Source of the DNA: Marinobacter lutaoensis
GTDB lineage: Bacteria > Pseudomonadota > Gammaproteobacteria > Pseudomonadales > Oleiphilaceae
Assembly: GCF_001981305.1 (NCBI RefSeq)
Contig: NZ_MSCW01000005.1
Coordinates: 310,001-374,000 of the forward strand
Direction: 5' to 3'
Length of the DNA: 64,000 nucleotides
The notes beneath the pieces are model-generated. The model was given only the letters and a program-made list of their open reading frames with translations. It made no database searches and had not been told where the DNA came from. Below, piece after piece: positions 1 through 8,227 of this stretch. The position numbers were made by a program, and so were the translations under genes. Position 1 is the stretch's first letter. Each line of letters opens with the position of its first letter.

Positions 1-19
1 TCTTCGGGGCCGCTTTTTT
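1..19 (+). terminator. 3' half of a terminator for a gene left of the window
   Basis: The window opens with a TTCG loop followed by GGGCCGC and six T residues, which looks like the right arm and T-tract of a Rho-independent terminator. The left arm lies outside the window, so the stem cannot be verified. Confidence 0.4.
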
Positions 20-45
20 GTTGGGTATCGGCGACCACCAGATAC

Positions 46-75
46 AAAAAAACGGCCCGCTCGGGGCCGTTTTTT
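46..75. terminator. Bidirectional Rho-independent terminator
   Basis: AACGGCCC (51-58) pairs with GGGCCGTT (64-71) around a GCTCG loop. An A-tract precedes the stem and a T-tract follows it, so the structure can stop transcription from either side. It lies 18 bases beyond the stop codon of the leftward slyD gene. Confidence 0.85.
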
Positions 76-93
76 GCAACGCCGAATGGCGTT

Positions 94-555
94 TCAGTGC
101 ACGTGTCCGTGCGCCTGCTCTTCTTCGGTCGGTTCGCGGGTAGCAACCACTTCCACGTCGAAATGCAGGGTCTGGCCAGCCAGAGGATGGTTGGCATCGA
201 TGGTGACGGTGTCCTCGCCAACTTCCACAACGCGGACGATCTGGGGGCCACCCGGAGTCTGCGCCTGGAATTGCATGCCGGGCTCGATGGTGTCCACCCC
301 TTCAAAGGCGGAGCGCGGAACCGGCTGAATCAACTCTTCGTTCACTTCGCCGTATGCTTCGGCCGGCGCCACGGAGACCGTGACCTGGTCGCCGGTTTCC
401 TTTTCGGCCAGCGCGCTTTCGAGCCCACCGATGATGTTCTGCGCACCTTCGAGGTAGGACAGTGGCTCACGGCCTTCCACGCGGGAAGAGTCGAGCTGCT
501 CGCCCTGGTCGTTGGTGAGGGTGTAATGAATGGTAACAACACGAGGTTGGGCCAT
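94..555 (-). CDS. slyD: FKBP-type peptidyl-prolyl isomerase, SlyD family
   Basis: Cytoplasmic prolyl isomerase/chaperone of 153 residues. The N-terminal FKBP strand (T-I-H-Y-T-L-T-N-D), the inserted chaperone flap and the late NHPLAGQ motif are all recognisable. The C-terminus keeps only H-G-H-V-H, so the long His/Cys-rich metal-binding tail of E. coli SlyD is absent, as in other short-tailed SlyD proteins. The ATG at 555 was chosen because AAGGAG lies six bases upstream and the SlyD homology begins there; the frame stays open further upstream but that part is not SlyD-like. It is a single-gene unit ending at the terminator at 46-75. A nickel-related role would be weaker than in E. coli (inference). 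Confidence 0.93.
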   Translation of the reverse strand: MAQPRVVTIHYTLTNDQGEQLDSSRVEGREPLSYLEGAQNIIGGLESALAEKETGDQVTVSVAPAEAYGEVNEELIQPVPRSAFEGVDTIEPGMQFQAQTPGGPQIVRVVEVGEDTVTIDANHPLAGQTLHFDVEVVATREPTEEEQAHGHVH

Positions 556-751
556 TTTTTCTCCTTGCGTGTCGCAATGACTGTATTTATGGATGACGGC
601 GATCGAAAGTGATCGTGAACAGCCGGACTGCACAGAGGAACTAACGACCACCAAGCCTCGCAGAGCACCCTGGCTCAACAAGCTTGAGTAGACAGTTTAG
701 CAAGTCACGGACGGGCTTGGCCACCGTGTTGCCGGGTTCCGGGCGCCTTTT

Positions 752-1324
752 TCAGCTGCCCGGCCCCACTGGCCAGAATTTGCCCTGACTCATGACACCG
801 TAGACGGTCGCCCCGTTCACCTCACGCTCAACCACCCGCTCCGCCAGTGCGTAAAACGCGGCGGTGACCAGTCGAGCCTCCACCCCGTGGCGGACCCCGA
901 TCACCGGGCGGGGCTCCCCGGTTTCCGGATACTCCCCCACCGTCAGCGGGTGTGCCTCGCCAACGGTCAGTATTTCGCCGACGTTGGTGGTGAGCCTGAG
1001 CACCTGGTCGTCTCCGTCGCCCTCGACCTCCAGGGAATGTGCCAGCAACGGGGTATCTTCCACCCGGATGCGCCACTTCTCCGCCGGTGTCACCAGGTAG
1101 AACTCGCCGTCGGGCTCCCGACGCAGGATGGTTGAAAACAGGCGGATCACCGAATCCCGGGTGATGGGGTCGCCCTGGTAGACCCAGGAGCCATCGCGAC
1201 GGATCACCAGATCCATGTCTCCGGACAACTCCGGCTGCCACTGATCCAGCGGCGGCAGCGTCCGGGATTGGCCGGAGGCCTCGACCTGTCTTGCCAACGC
1301 ATCCGGTTCAATGCTCACGATCAC
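752..1324 (-). CDS. DUF1285 family protein
   Basis: 190-residue soluble protein with no signal peptide or membrane segment. I recognise the DUF1285 pattern: an early D-M-D-L-V-I-R-R-D-G-S-W-V-Y-Q-G segment, a central P-A-E-K-W-R-I-R-V-E-D-T-P motif, and a basic and hydrophobic C-terminal part. Members are two-domain beta-rich proteins without an established function. It is the last gene of a leftward run (HsbR-like, STAS, gpsA, sixA, radical SAM, this gene), only 12 bases after the radical SAM gene, so co-transcription is likely. The link between these functions is unknown. Confidence 0.85.
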   Translation of the reverse strand: MIVSIEPDALARQVEASGQSRTLPPLDQWQPELSGDMDLVIRRDGSWVYQGDPITRDSVIRLFSTILRREPDGEFYLVTPAEKWRIRVEDTPLLAHSLEVEGDGDDQVLRLTTNVGEILTVGEAHPLTVGEYPETGEPRPVIGVRHGVEARLVTAAFYALAERVVEREVNGATVYGVMSQGKFWPVGPGS

Positions 1325-1336
1325 GTCCTCCCGTTG

Positions 1337-2233
1337 TCACAAACCTCTCATCCATTCCGGTCGCAGGGGCACGGCACCCGGCTGGGTGATGGCGAGATCG
1401 ACCTGCGCCAGAAGCTTCTGTTTGTCCCGCCCGAGCACACCTTTCAGCACCAGGTAGTTGGACGCATGATCACTTCGAAAGACGGTCCGTTCCAGCTCCA
1501 GATGTTCAAGAAACAGGCGAATTTCCTCGAACAGTCCCTGCTGGGACAGGGGCTCGAAATCAGCACCAAAGCCGGCGCGGAAACGCTCCTCCCCCAGGGG
1601 AAAGGTGACCACCAGGGTGGAGAGATAGTCAGGCTGGGTGTCGTTACACAGACGGGCACTGTTGATCGCATGCTGGCGCGAAAGCGCGGTGCCACCCAAC
1701 CCGTTCAGCACCATCACCGAGCTGGTGAGCCCGGCGTCGCGGATCTTGAGCAAGGCCGAACGGGTGGATTCGGCGGTTTCGCCCTTGTTGACCCGCCGCA
1801 GCACGTCATCATCGCCGGACTCCATGCCCACGTACAGAATCTCCAGCCCCGCCGCTTTTAGCTGACGCAGCTCATCAACGGTTTTTTTCGCCAGATTGCG
1901 GGGTAGACAGTAGCTGGATACCCGCTGCAGGTCAGGAAAGGCCCGTCGCAGATCGGCCAGGATTTCGAGCAGCCGGCGCGTGGGCAGCACCATGGCGTCT
2001 CCGTCCGCCAGGAACACCCGCCGGACGTTCCCCAGAACCTGGCCCGCCCGCTCGATGTCCCGACGAATGTCCTCGGGCCTGCGTGCCCGAAACTTCTTCT
2101 GGGGTTGGGTGTACATCTCGCAGAAGGTGCACCGGTTCCAGGAACAGCCATTGGTGACCGGCAGAATCAGGGACTTGGCTTCACTGGGGGGCCGGAACAC
2201 CGGCTCGATGTACTCGATCGGAAAACTGTGCAT
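1337..2233 (-). CDS. Radical SAM family Fe-S protein
   Basis: 298-residue radical SAM enzyme. The cluster cysteines are C30, C35 and C38 in N-G-C-S-W-N-R-C-T-F-C, a CX4CX2C spacing rather than the canonical CX3CX2C. A glycine-rich G-M-E-S-G-D-D segment near residue 140 fits the SAM-binding barrel. No extra C-terminal Fe-S (SPASM) cysteine cluster and no B12 domain are visible, so it is a minimal radical SAM core. The substrate is unknown. It is similar in style to the COG1032-like Fe-S oxidoreductases. It lies between sixA (37 bases upstream) and DUF1285 (12 bases downstream) on the same strand. Confidence 0.85.
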   Translation of the reverse strand: MHSFPIEYIEPVFRPPSEAKSLILPVTNGCSWNRCTFCEMYTQPQKKFRARRPEDIRRDIERAGQVLGNVRRVFLADGDAMVLPTRRLLEILADLRRAFPDLQRVSSYCLPRNLAKKTVDELRQLKAAGLEILYVGMESGDDDVLRRVNKGETAESTRSALLKIRDAGLTSSVMVLNGLGGTALSRQHAINSARLCNDTQPDYLSTLVVTFPLGEERFRAGFGADFEPLSQQGLFEEIRLFLEHLELERTVFRSDHASNYLVLKGVLGRDKQKLLAQVDLAITQPGAVPLRPEWMRGL

Positions 2234-2270
2234 GCGGGTAACCTGCTCCTTGCGTGTACTGCCGGAAAGA

Positions 2271-2720
2271 TCAGGGCAAAAACTGGTCTTTCAAGTCCGC
2301 GCAGCCGGGGCCCACCACCGGCATGTCGAGCAGAACGGCCTGGGCGGTCATGAAGGGAATGCCCTGACGATGACCGTCGACCAGCAAGGTGGACAGGACA
2401 CCGACAAACGGCATGTGTGAAACCAGCAACAGGGGTGAAACCTGGCTCGCCAGCAATTCGTCCAGACAGGCGCCGGGGTCGTCGTCCGGGGTGATGAAGG
2501 TCTTTTCCTCGACCGGACAGTTCAGAATCTCAGACAGGATGCCGGCGGTCTGGCGCGCCCGGATGTAGGGACTGCTCCAGATCCGCGCGGGGCGCCAAGT
2601 GGATTCCGCGATGCGGTGACCAACGGTACCGACCATCCGGCGCCCGGCGTCCGTCAGCGACCGTTCCTGATCGAGCGTATGCCAGCCGGCTTCGCCGTGG
2701 CGCATGATGATCAGTTGCAC
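2271..2720 (-). CDS. sixA: Phosphohistidine phosphatase SixA
   Basis: 149-residue histidine phosphatase of the phosphoglycerate-mutase superfamily. The M-R-H-G-E motif at residues 6-10 supplies the catalytic His8; a second conserved His is in L-L-L-V-S-H-M-P-F near residue 105. SixA proteins remove phosphate from phosphohistidine in Hpt domains or, in E. coli, from the nitrogen PTS protein NPr. The length fits the family (about 150-160). It lies 17 bases after gpsA and is probably co-transcribed with it. The phospho-partner here cannot be told from the sequence. Confidence 0.9.
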   Translation of the reverse strand: MQLIIMRHGEAGWHTLDQERSLTDAGRRMVGTVGHRIAESTWRPARIWSSPYIRARQTAGILSEILNCPVEEKTFITPDDDPGACLDELLASQVSPLLLVSHMPFVGVLSTLLVDGHRQGIPFMTAQAVLLDMPVVGPGCADLKDQFLP

Positions 2721-2737
2721 GGCCCTTCCTCCTCGGG

Positions 2738-3802
2738 TTACTGGATGGTGCGCGGCAAGATGAATTCCACGTCCGAGTTCTGGACCGCCATCATCAGACT
2801 GCTAATCACCGCCTTGATCGAGGCCGAACCGTAGAGGATTTCATACAGGCCACGGACGAGGGGCATGTAGATACCGATGGCCTCGGACTTTTCCTTGACC
2901 AGTTTGAGGGTGTAGATCCCCTCGGCCACCTGCCCCAGTTCCTGAACCGCGTCGTCCAGTTTCTGCCCCTTGCCCACGGCGTAGCCGACCCGGAAATTCC
3001 GGCTCTTGGAGGAGGTGCAGGTTACGATGAGGTCACCCACGCCGGCCAATCCCATGAACGTCATCGGGTTGGCGCCCAGGCTGACCGCGAAGCGGCTCAT
3101 TTCCGCCAACCCCCGGGTGATCAGCATCGCCTTGGCGTTTTCCCCCATGTCCAGCGCCGACGCCAAACCGGCAACGATGGCGTAGATGTTTTTCAGGGCA
3201 CCGGCGAGCTCAACGCCGTAGACGTCGACGTTGGCGTAAACCCGGAAGTATTCGCAGCCGAGCAGGTCCTGCACGGTACGGCGGACGTCTGGGTCCTTGG
3301 CGGCGATCACCGTGGCGGTGAGGTCCCGGCTGACGATTTCCGATGCGAGGTTGGGGCCACTGAGCACGCCGATACGGCAGCGGGGGATTTCCTCCTGAAG
3401 GATTTCGCTCATCAGCTTGAAGCCCTGGGCCTCGATGCCCTTGGTCAGGCTGACGACAATCTGGCCGTCGTGGAAATCGGTACTGTGTTCGCGGATCACC
3501 GAGCGAAACGCCTTGCTGGGTATGGCGACGAACACCACTTCGGCGCGGGAGACGGCACCGGCAAAGTCGGTGGTGGGTTCGATCTCCCCCGCCAGGACGA
3601 CGCCGGGCATGTAGCGGCTGTTGATGCCGGTGTTTCGAATTTCCTCGGCCTGCTGGGCATCGCGCATCCAGAAATGCACGCGGTGACCATTTTCCGCCAG
3701 CACCTTAGCCATGGCGGTACCAAAACTCCCGCCCCCCAGGACGGCGATGTCACGCACCGCCTTGCCCGGTGAGGAAGACGGGACCATTGTCTTCTCAGGC
3801 AT
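2738..3802 (-). CDS. gpsA: Glycerol-3-phosphate dehydrogenase [NAD(P)+]
   Basis: Reduces dihydroxyacetone phosphate to sn-glycerol-3-phosphate, the backbone for phospholipid synthesis; cytoplasmic. The Rossmann motif G-G-G-S-F-G is at residues 23-28, followed by the L-T-K-G-I-E segment and the G-L-A-G-V-G-D-L motif of this family. I chose the ATG at 3802 (354 residues), which has GGAAA just upstream and leaves a 25-base gap to the STAS gene; the frame is open to 3862, but that start would overlap the preceding gene. The N-terminus is about 15 residues longer than usual, so the internal ATG six codons later is possible. Confidence 0.95.
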   Translation of the reverse strand: MPEKTMVPSSSPGKAVRDIAVLGGGSFGTAMAKVLAENGHRVHFWMRDAQQAEEIRNTGINSRYMPGVVLAGEIEPTTDFAGAVSRAEVVFVAIPSKAFRSVIREHSTDFHDGQIVVSLTKGIEAQGFKLMSEILQEEIPRCRIGVLSGPNLASEIVSRDLTATVIAAKDPDVRRTVQDLLGCEYFRVYANVDVYGVELAGALKNIYAIVAGLASALDMGENAKAMLITRGLAEMSRFAVSLGANPMTFMGLAGVGDLIVTCTSSKSRNFRVGYAVGKGQKLDDAVQELGQVAEGIYTLKLVKEKSEAIGIYMPLVRGLYEILYGSASIKAVISSLMMAVQNSDVEFILPRTIQ

Positions 3803-3827
3803 AGTGTTTCCGTCTTGTTCTTGCGGA

Positions 3828-4319
3828 TCAGCCGTGCTCTTCGCACTCCAGGGCACGGACAAGGTTCTTGAATTCTTCCCGGTTCTTGCTGTTCATGCCC
3901 ATCAAGACCCGATGGGCGTCCAGGACCTTGTCCCGGACCTGCTGCTCGCTGGCCTTCAGGACCGGAATCTCTTCCAGCTCTTCAATTCGGGAGGCGGGTT
4001 CTCGGACAATGATGAAGATCTTGTCGAACCCCATGGACGTGATGATGCGGGTGATATCGGGATTGGTGGAAATCAGTGTCGGCAGGAAATGACTCTGTTT
4101 CTGCGCCGCCAGGGCGATCTTGGCCAGCAGGCCCAGTGTGGTGCTGTCGATGATTTCGGTTTCGGTCAGGTCGATCACCACAGTCTTGAAGTTCGGATCC
4201 TGGGTGATGGACTCAACCAGATTGTCCAGCGTCGAACACAGGTTCAGCCGGATTTCACCAATGAACTTCAGGACGTAAATGCCCTGTTTTTCAGCCTGCA
4301 GGATCTTGTAACCGGTCAT
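3828..4319 (-). CDS. STAS-domain anti-sigma factor antagonist, HsbA-like
   Basis: 163-residue STAS protein. The phosphorylation loop is I-I-D-S-T-T-L-G with Ser59 the likely phosphosite, close to the Ser56 I recall for P. aeruginosa HsbA. A charged C-terminal helix (about residues 110-163) extends beyond the STAS core. In P. aeruginosa, HsbA binds the anti-sigma factor FlgM or the diguanylate cyclase HsbD according to its phosphorylation state and so switches between swimming and attachment; the same role here is inferred. The gene directly follows an HsbR-like phosphatase. The ATG at 4319 has GGAA immediately upstream; a GTG at 4334, overlapping the upstream stop by one base, is the alternative start. 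Confidence 0.83.
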   Translation of the reverse strand: MTGYKILQAEKQGIYVLKFIGEIRLNLCSTLDNLVESITQDPNFKTVVIDLTETEIIDSTTLGLLAKIALAAQKQSHFLPTLISTNPDITRIITSMGFDKIFIIVREPASRIEELEEIPVLKASEQQVRDKVLDAHRVLMGMNSKNREEFKNLVRALECEEHG

Positions 4320-4333
4320 TTTCCACACTGCCA

Positions 4334-5548
4334 CTAATCAGGGGACGTGCTAACTGACGGACTCATCGTGTCCGTAACCGTTACGATCGCGATATCGTCC
4401 GGAAGTTCAGTCATCCCGTCCAGACTCAGCGCCTCGTTCAGGGAGGCGATAGTGTGACGACCTCCCGACACGAGTTCAAGTAGCGTCTTCTCCTTTTCAT
4501 CCAGAGATTTTGCGCGTATTACCTCCAGGATGCCATCGGAAAACAGCAACAGATGGAATGGTCGGGTCAGGGACACCTCGTACACTTCCCAATCCGGCTT
4601 CTCGAACAGCCCCACCGGCAGTCCGCTGCCCTCCAGATACGCGGTTTCTCCGCCCTCGAACGACAGGATCGGCATCGGGAAATGCGCCCCCACCGCGTAC
4701 TGCAGGGTGCGCTCGGCTTCCGAGATGATGCCGACGAACACTGTGACATGCTTGCCCAGCCCGGTGTCCAGCAGCTCCGAGTTGATCCGCTCCAGAAATC
4801 GCTGGGGGTATAGGATGTCGTCACTGGAGCCGCGCCGGAGGTTGCGCTGAAGCCGGTTGGTCAGGTTCTTGAGCAACACCGTGACAAAGGCGGAGCTGGC
4901 ACCGTGGCCGGAAACATCGGCGATATACACCAGCAGCTTGTCCTCGGAAATCCGGAAATAGTCGAGAAAGTCGCCACTGAGGTACAGCGACGGCTTGATC
5001 AGGTGGTCGACGTACAGGCCGCCGGTCACCTGCTCCCGGTCCGGCAGCATCTTAAGCTGAACCTTGCGCCCGGCCCGCTGGTCGGCGCGCAGTTCGGCGA
5101 TGCCGTCCCGCAGGTCGCGGTTGGCTTCCTCCAGCTCCTGCCGGTACAGCTGATTCAGCCGGTTGACCCGGACCCGGTCCAGCAGTTTGCCGATCACGTC
5201 GTCCAGGGCGCCCTTGTCGTCGGTGTAGGGCTTCAGGACGAAGTCCGAGGCGCCCGCCCTCAGGGCGTTCACCACGTCGACGCTGGACGTGCTGTCGGAA
5301 CAGGCCACGATGGGAATGAAGGCGTCCTTTTCCTCCAGCTGGCCCGCCAGCTCCCGGATGCCGTCCGGTTGGAGATCGGCGAAAATCACATCCGGCACGG
5401 TGCTGTCGTCGCTCACCTCGCCTTGGGCGGCGGCACGGCTCGAGCACCCTGTCACGTAAAATCCACGGGTTTCCAGATATCGGGAAAGGTCGGCCCGGGC
5501 GGCCTCGTCGGCGTCGATAATCAGTATGCGCTCGGTGCGCGCTGTCAT
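4334..5548 (-). CDS. Response regulator with PP2C/SpoIIE phosphatase domain, HsbR-like
   Basis: 404 residues. A receiver domain spans about 5-120, with acidic residues D12 and D14, phosphoacceptor D58, and K106 in V-L-K-P-Y. A helical coiled linker (about 120-175) follows, then a PP2C phosphatase domain (about 180-395) with metal-ligand motifs S-G-D-F, I-A-D-V-S-G-H-G and F-S-D-G. It presumably dephosphorylates the STAS protein encoded immediately downstream. P. aeruginosa HsbR carries a further C-terminal serine-kinase (HATPase) domain; here the protein ends after the phosphatase, so a separate kinase would be needed. The ATG at 5548 is preceded by AAGG. Confidence 0.9.
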   Translation of the reverse strand: MTARTERILIIDADEAARADLSRYLETRGFYVTGCSSRAAAQGEVSDDSTVPDVIFADLQPDGIRELAGQLEEKDAFIPIVACSDSTSSVDVVNALRAGASDFVLKPYTDDKGALDDVIGKLLDRVRVNRLNQLYRQELEEANRDLRDGIAELRADQRAGRKVQLKMLPDREQVTGGLYVDHLIKPSLYLSGDFLDYFRISEDKLLVYIADVSGHGASSAFVTVLLKNLTNRLQRNLRRGSSDDILYPQRFLERINSELLDTGLGKHVTVFVGIISEAERTLQYAVGAHFPMPILSFEGGETAYLEGSGLPVGLFEKPDWEVYEVSLTRPFHLLLFSDGILEVIRAKSLDEKEKTLLELVSGGRHTIASLNEALSLDGMTELPDDIAIVTVTDTMSPSVSTSPD

Positions 5549-5660
5549 GGCGGCTGCCTTAAACTACCATAAACGACATGATGGGTTGGTTAAGCCTATT
5601 CTGGCACGGCGTTGTGATATAACAAGGCCAGTTTCGTGAATATTTGGGGGATTCCGCGCC

Positions 5661-7145
5661 ATGCGACGTGCAGTAAACGACCTACTGGGTGCCTACGACA
5701 AACTGATCATGGACCCGGTGCACGGCGGCATCCCCCTGTACCGGCACGAGATCCAGGTCATCGACCATCCGTTGTTCCAGCGCCTGCGCAACATCTGCCA
5801 GAACGACATCCTGAGCCTGGTGTTCCCGGGAGCCACCCACTCCCGCTTCCTGCACAGCGTCGGCGTGATGCATGTGGGGGCGCGGATGTTCCGCGCCATG
5901 ATCGATGCCTACCTGCGTGAGCGTCAGCTGAGCGAGCACGCCGATCTCAGCCTGAGCCAGCTGGACGCCATCGATTATCTGGTTAAAACCATCCGGCTGG
6001 CCTGCCTTCTGCACGACAGCGGCCATTCCAGCTTTTCCCACCAGTTCACCCAGGCCCGCCGGATCCGGGAGCTGATGTCCCGCGGTGACCGCTTCCAGGA
6101 GCTGTGGCGGGGGGCCGACTACCGTCAGTACTACCGCACCGAGCCGGAGGAACTGGAACACGAGCATTATTCTGTTCGGGTGGCCCATGAGGTGCTCAGC
6201 TCGGTGGACCTGGACGCCGCCGGGCTGGATCGTCGCGACGTCATCGGCATTATGGAAACCACCGAAGTTCGCCCCAGCGACACCTTCTGCCGTCACGCCC
6301 TCACCTTTTGGCAGTTCATCGCCGGCGAGCAGGCAGAGTCCGGGTCACTGACCCGGGACAACATTCCCCGCTTGGTCATGGGGTTGCTCTCGTCCATCGT
6401 GTCCGGGGAAATCGACGCGGATCGCGCCGATTACATGCTGCGGGACGGATTCCATTCCTCCGTCACCATCGGCGGGCTCAATCTCGATCACTTGGTCACC
6501 AATTTCCGGTTCGGTTGGGACGCCGAGGAACCCTGGCTGGGCCTGGCGATCACCCAGAAAGGATTGGGAGCACTGGAGGATTTCGTTTACAGCCGCTACC
6601 AGATGTACCGCAAGGTGTACGCTCACAAAACCGCACTGGGATTCGACTGGCTGCTGCGGGAAGCCATCAATGAAGTGCTGGAGGACCCGGAGAACTTTGC
6701 CTGGATCGACACCTGCCTGAGCGACATGCGCCTGTTCGCCGAGCTCACCGACAGCTTCTTCTGGGAGGCCTTTCGCAAGGTGGCCCGGCGCAACCCCGGC
6801 AGTTATTCGTTCTGCATCGTCAACCGGGTCAAGCTGGATCATCTCGATACCCGCGAGGATCTCACGGCCAAGGACATCGCCCGTCACTGTGCCTGGCTGG
6901 CCCGGGAGCTGGATCTGGACCCGGACCGGGTGGTCACCTGTTCCATGCGGGCCCGGTTCTCCAACATCCAAGATAATTTCAACGGCCTGAAGGTGCTGGT
7001 TCGGGACCCGGTAACCCGTTGCCGGTCGCTGCGTAAGATTACCGAGGTCAGCGCGTTTTTCAGTAAATTCCGTGATGGCACCATCACCCACTTCTACCGG
7101 CGGCCGGAGGTGGCGGAAACAGCGCCCGCCGATCTGGCCGAATAG
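5661..7145 (+). CDS. HD-domain phosphohydrolase
   Basis: 494-residue cytoplasmic protein of the dGTPase-like HD superfamily (COG1078). Early metal-site histidines are in H-S-R-F-L-H-S (H60, H65), and the signature C-L-L-H-D-S-G-H has H118 and D119. A later D-R-A-D-Y-M-L-R-D segment near residue 255 is the distal aspartate motif. Family members hydrolyse nucleoside triphosphates or other phosphoesters; the substrate here is not known. It is divergent from the HsbR-like gene and appears monocistronic. A small GC hairpin lies after its stop (7162-7179) without a T-tract. Confidence 0.88.
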   Translation: MRRAVNDLLGAYDKLIMDPVHGGIPLYRHEIQVIDHPLFQRLRNICQNDILSLVFPGATHSRFLHSVGVMHVGARMFRAMIDAYLRERQLSEHADLSLSQLDAIDYLVKTIRLACLLHDSGHSSFSHQFTQARRIRELMSRGDRFQELWRGADYRQYYRTEPEELEHEHYSVRVAHEVLSSVDLDAAGLDRRDVIGIMETTEVRPSDTFCRHALTFWQFIAGEQAESGSLTRDNIPRLVMGLLSSIVSGEIDADRADYMLRDGFHSSVTIGGLNLDHLVTNFRFGWDAEEPWLGLAITQKGLGALEDFVYSRYQMYRKVYAHKTALGFDWLLREAINEVLEDPENFAWIDTCLSDMRLFAELTDSFFWEAFRKVARRNPGSYSFCIVNRVKLDHLDTREDLTAKDIARHCAWLARELDLDPDRVVTCSMRARFSNIQDNFNGLKVLVRDPVTRCRSLRKITEVSAFFSKFRDGTITHFYRRPEVAETAPADLAE

Positions 7146-7270
7146 CGAGAGACTTCCGGTCGGGGGCCGAGCCGCCCCCCATTGCCGCTACCGTGTTCTC
7201 CACTCTGAACCAATCCCCTCGATGTTGCGTAAGGATGTGGTGTCGAGTGTTACGTCACGTATGCGGATAT

Positions 7271-8227
7271 ATGACCCAAGCAAATCGTTGGTTAACAAAC
7301 ATTCTGAGATGGTTCGACTCCGAGGCAGGTTGCGATCACCTGGACACGGGGTCCCGAACGTTGAACTGGGTACGGGTGCTGCCCTTCATCGCCCTCCACC
7401 TTGCCTGCTTGCTGGCCTTTCATACCGGTGTCAGCCCTTTCGCCGTGGCTTTCGCCATTGCCTTTTTCCTGGTGCGGATGTTTGCGATCACCGGCTTCTA
7501 TCACCGGTATTTCTCCCACAAGACCTTCAAAACCAGCCGTACGGCACAGTGTGTGTTTGCCATTCTCGGCGCCAGCGCGGCCCAGCGTGGTCCCCTGTGG
7601 TGGGCGGCGCATCACCGTCACCACCACCAGCACTCCGACCGAGAGCAGGACCTGCATTCCCCCCGCCAAGGCGGGTTCTGGTGGTCTCATCTGGGTTGGT
7701 TCACCTGCGACGCGGGTTTCGCCATGGATGAACGGCGTGTCCGCGACTGGCTGAAATTTCCGGAACTGAGGCTGATCAACCGCTTCGACTCACTGGTACC
7801 CGCAATCTGCGCTATCGGCATTTACCTACTTGGCGAAGCACTGGCCCGCTGGGCTCCGGGGCTGGACACCGATGGACTGCAACTGCTGACTTGGGGATTT
7901 TTCATCTCAACCGTCGTACTGTTCCACGCCACGGTCTCGATCAATTCCCTAGCGCATATCTGGGGCCAGCGACGCTTCGACACCGACGATGACAGCCGCA
8001 ACAACGTCTGGCTGGCCCTGATCACCCTGGGCGAAGGCTGGCACAACAATCACCACCGTTGGCCCCAGTCCGCGCGTCAGGGGTTTCGCTGGTATGAAAT
8101 CGACGTGACCTGGTATGGCCTCTGGTTGCTTGCCAAACTCGGCATCATCTGGGACCTCAATCCGATCCCGGCTCACATCCGGAAAGAAACCCGGGAGCTG
8201 GACAAACAGAGGAGAAACCGCCCATGA
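7271..8227 (+). CDS. Membrane fatty acid desaturase
   Basis: 318-residue di-iron desaturase of the delta-9 acyl-CoA/acyl-lipid type. The three histidine boxes are H-R-Y-F-S-H (H78-H83), H-H-R-H-H (H114-H118) and G-W-H-N-N-H-H (H258-H262). Hydrophobic segments at about 36-75, 175-190 and 205-225 form the membrane anchors. Family members insert a cis double bond into saturated acyl chains, giving the alkene on which the downstream CFA-type methyltransferase would act. I chose the ATG at 7271; the frame is open to 7193, but the upstream part is Cys/Arg-rich and unlike desaturases. The stop overlaps the next gene by four bases. Confidence 0.9.
   Translation: MTQANRWLTNILRWFDSEAGCDHLDTGSRTLNWVRVLPFIALHLACLLAFHTGVSPFAVAFAIAFFLVRMFAITGFYHRYFSHKTFKTSRTAQCVFAILGASAAQRGPLWWAAHHRHHHQHSDREQDLHSPRQGGFWWSHLGWFTCDAGFAMDERRVRDWLKFPELRLINRFDSLVPAICAIGIYLLGEALARWAPGLDTDGLQLLTWGFFISTVVLFHATVSINSLAHIWGQRRFDTDDDSRNNVWLALITLGEGWHNNHHRWPQSARQGFRWYEIDVTWYGLWLLAKLGIIWDLNPIPAHIRKETRELDKQRRNRP

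Noticed and set aside
5608..5624. TGGCAC-N4-TTGTG upstream of the HD-domain gene, like a sigma-54 site
   Set aside because: The -12 element lacks the required GC dinucleotide, so I do not call a sigma-54 promoter.
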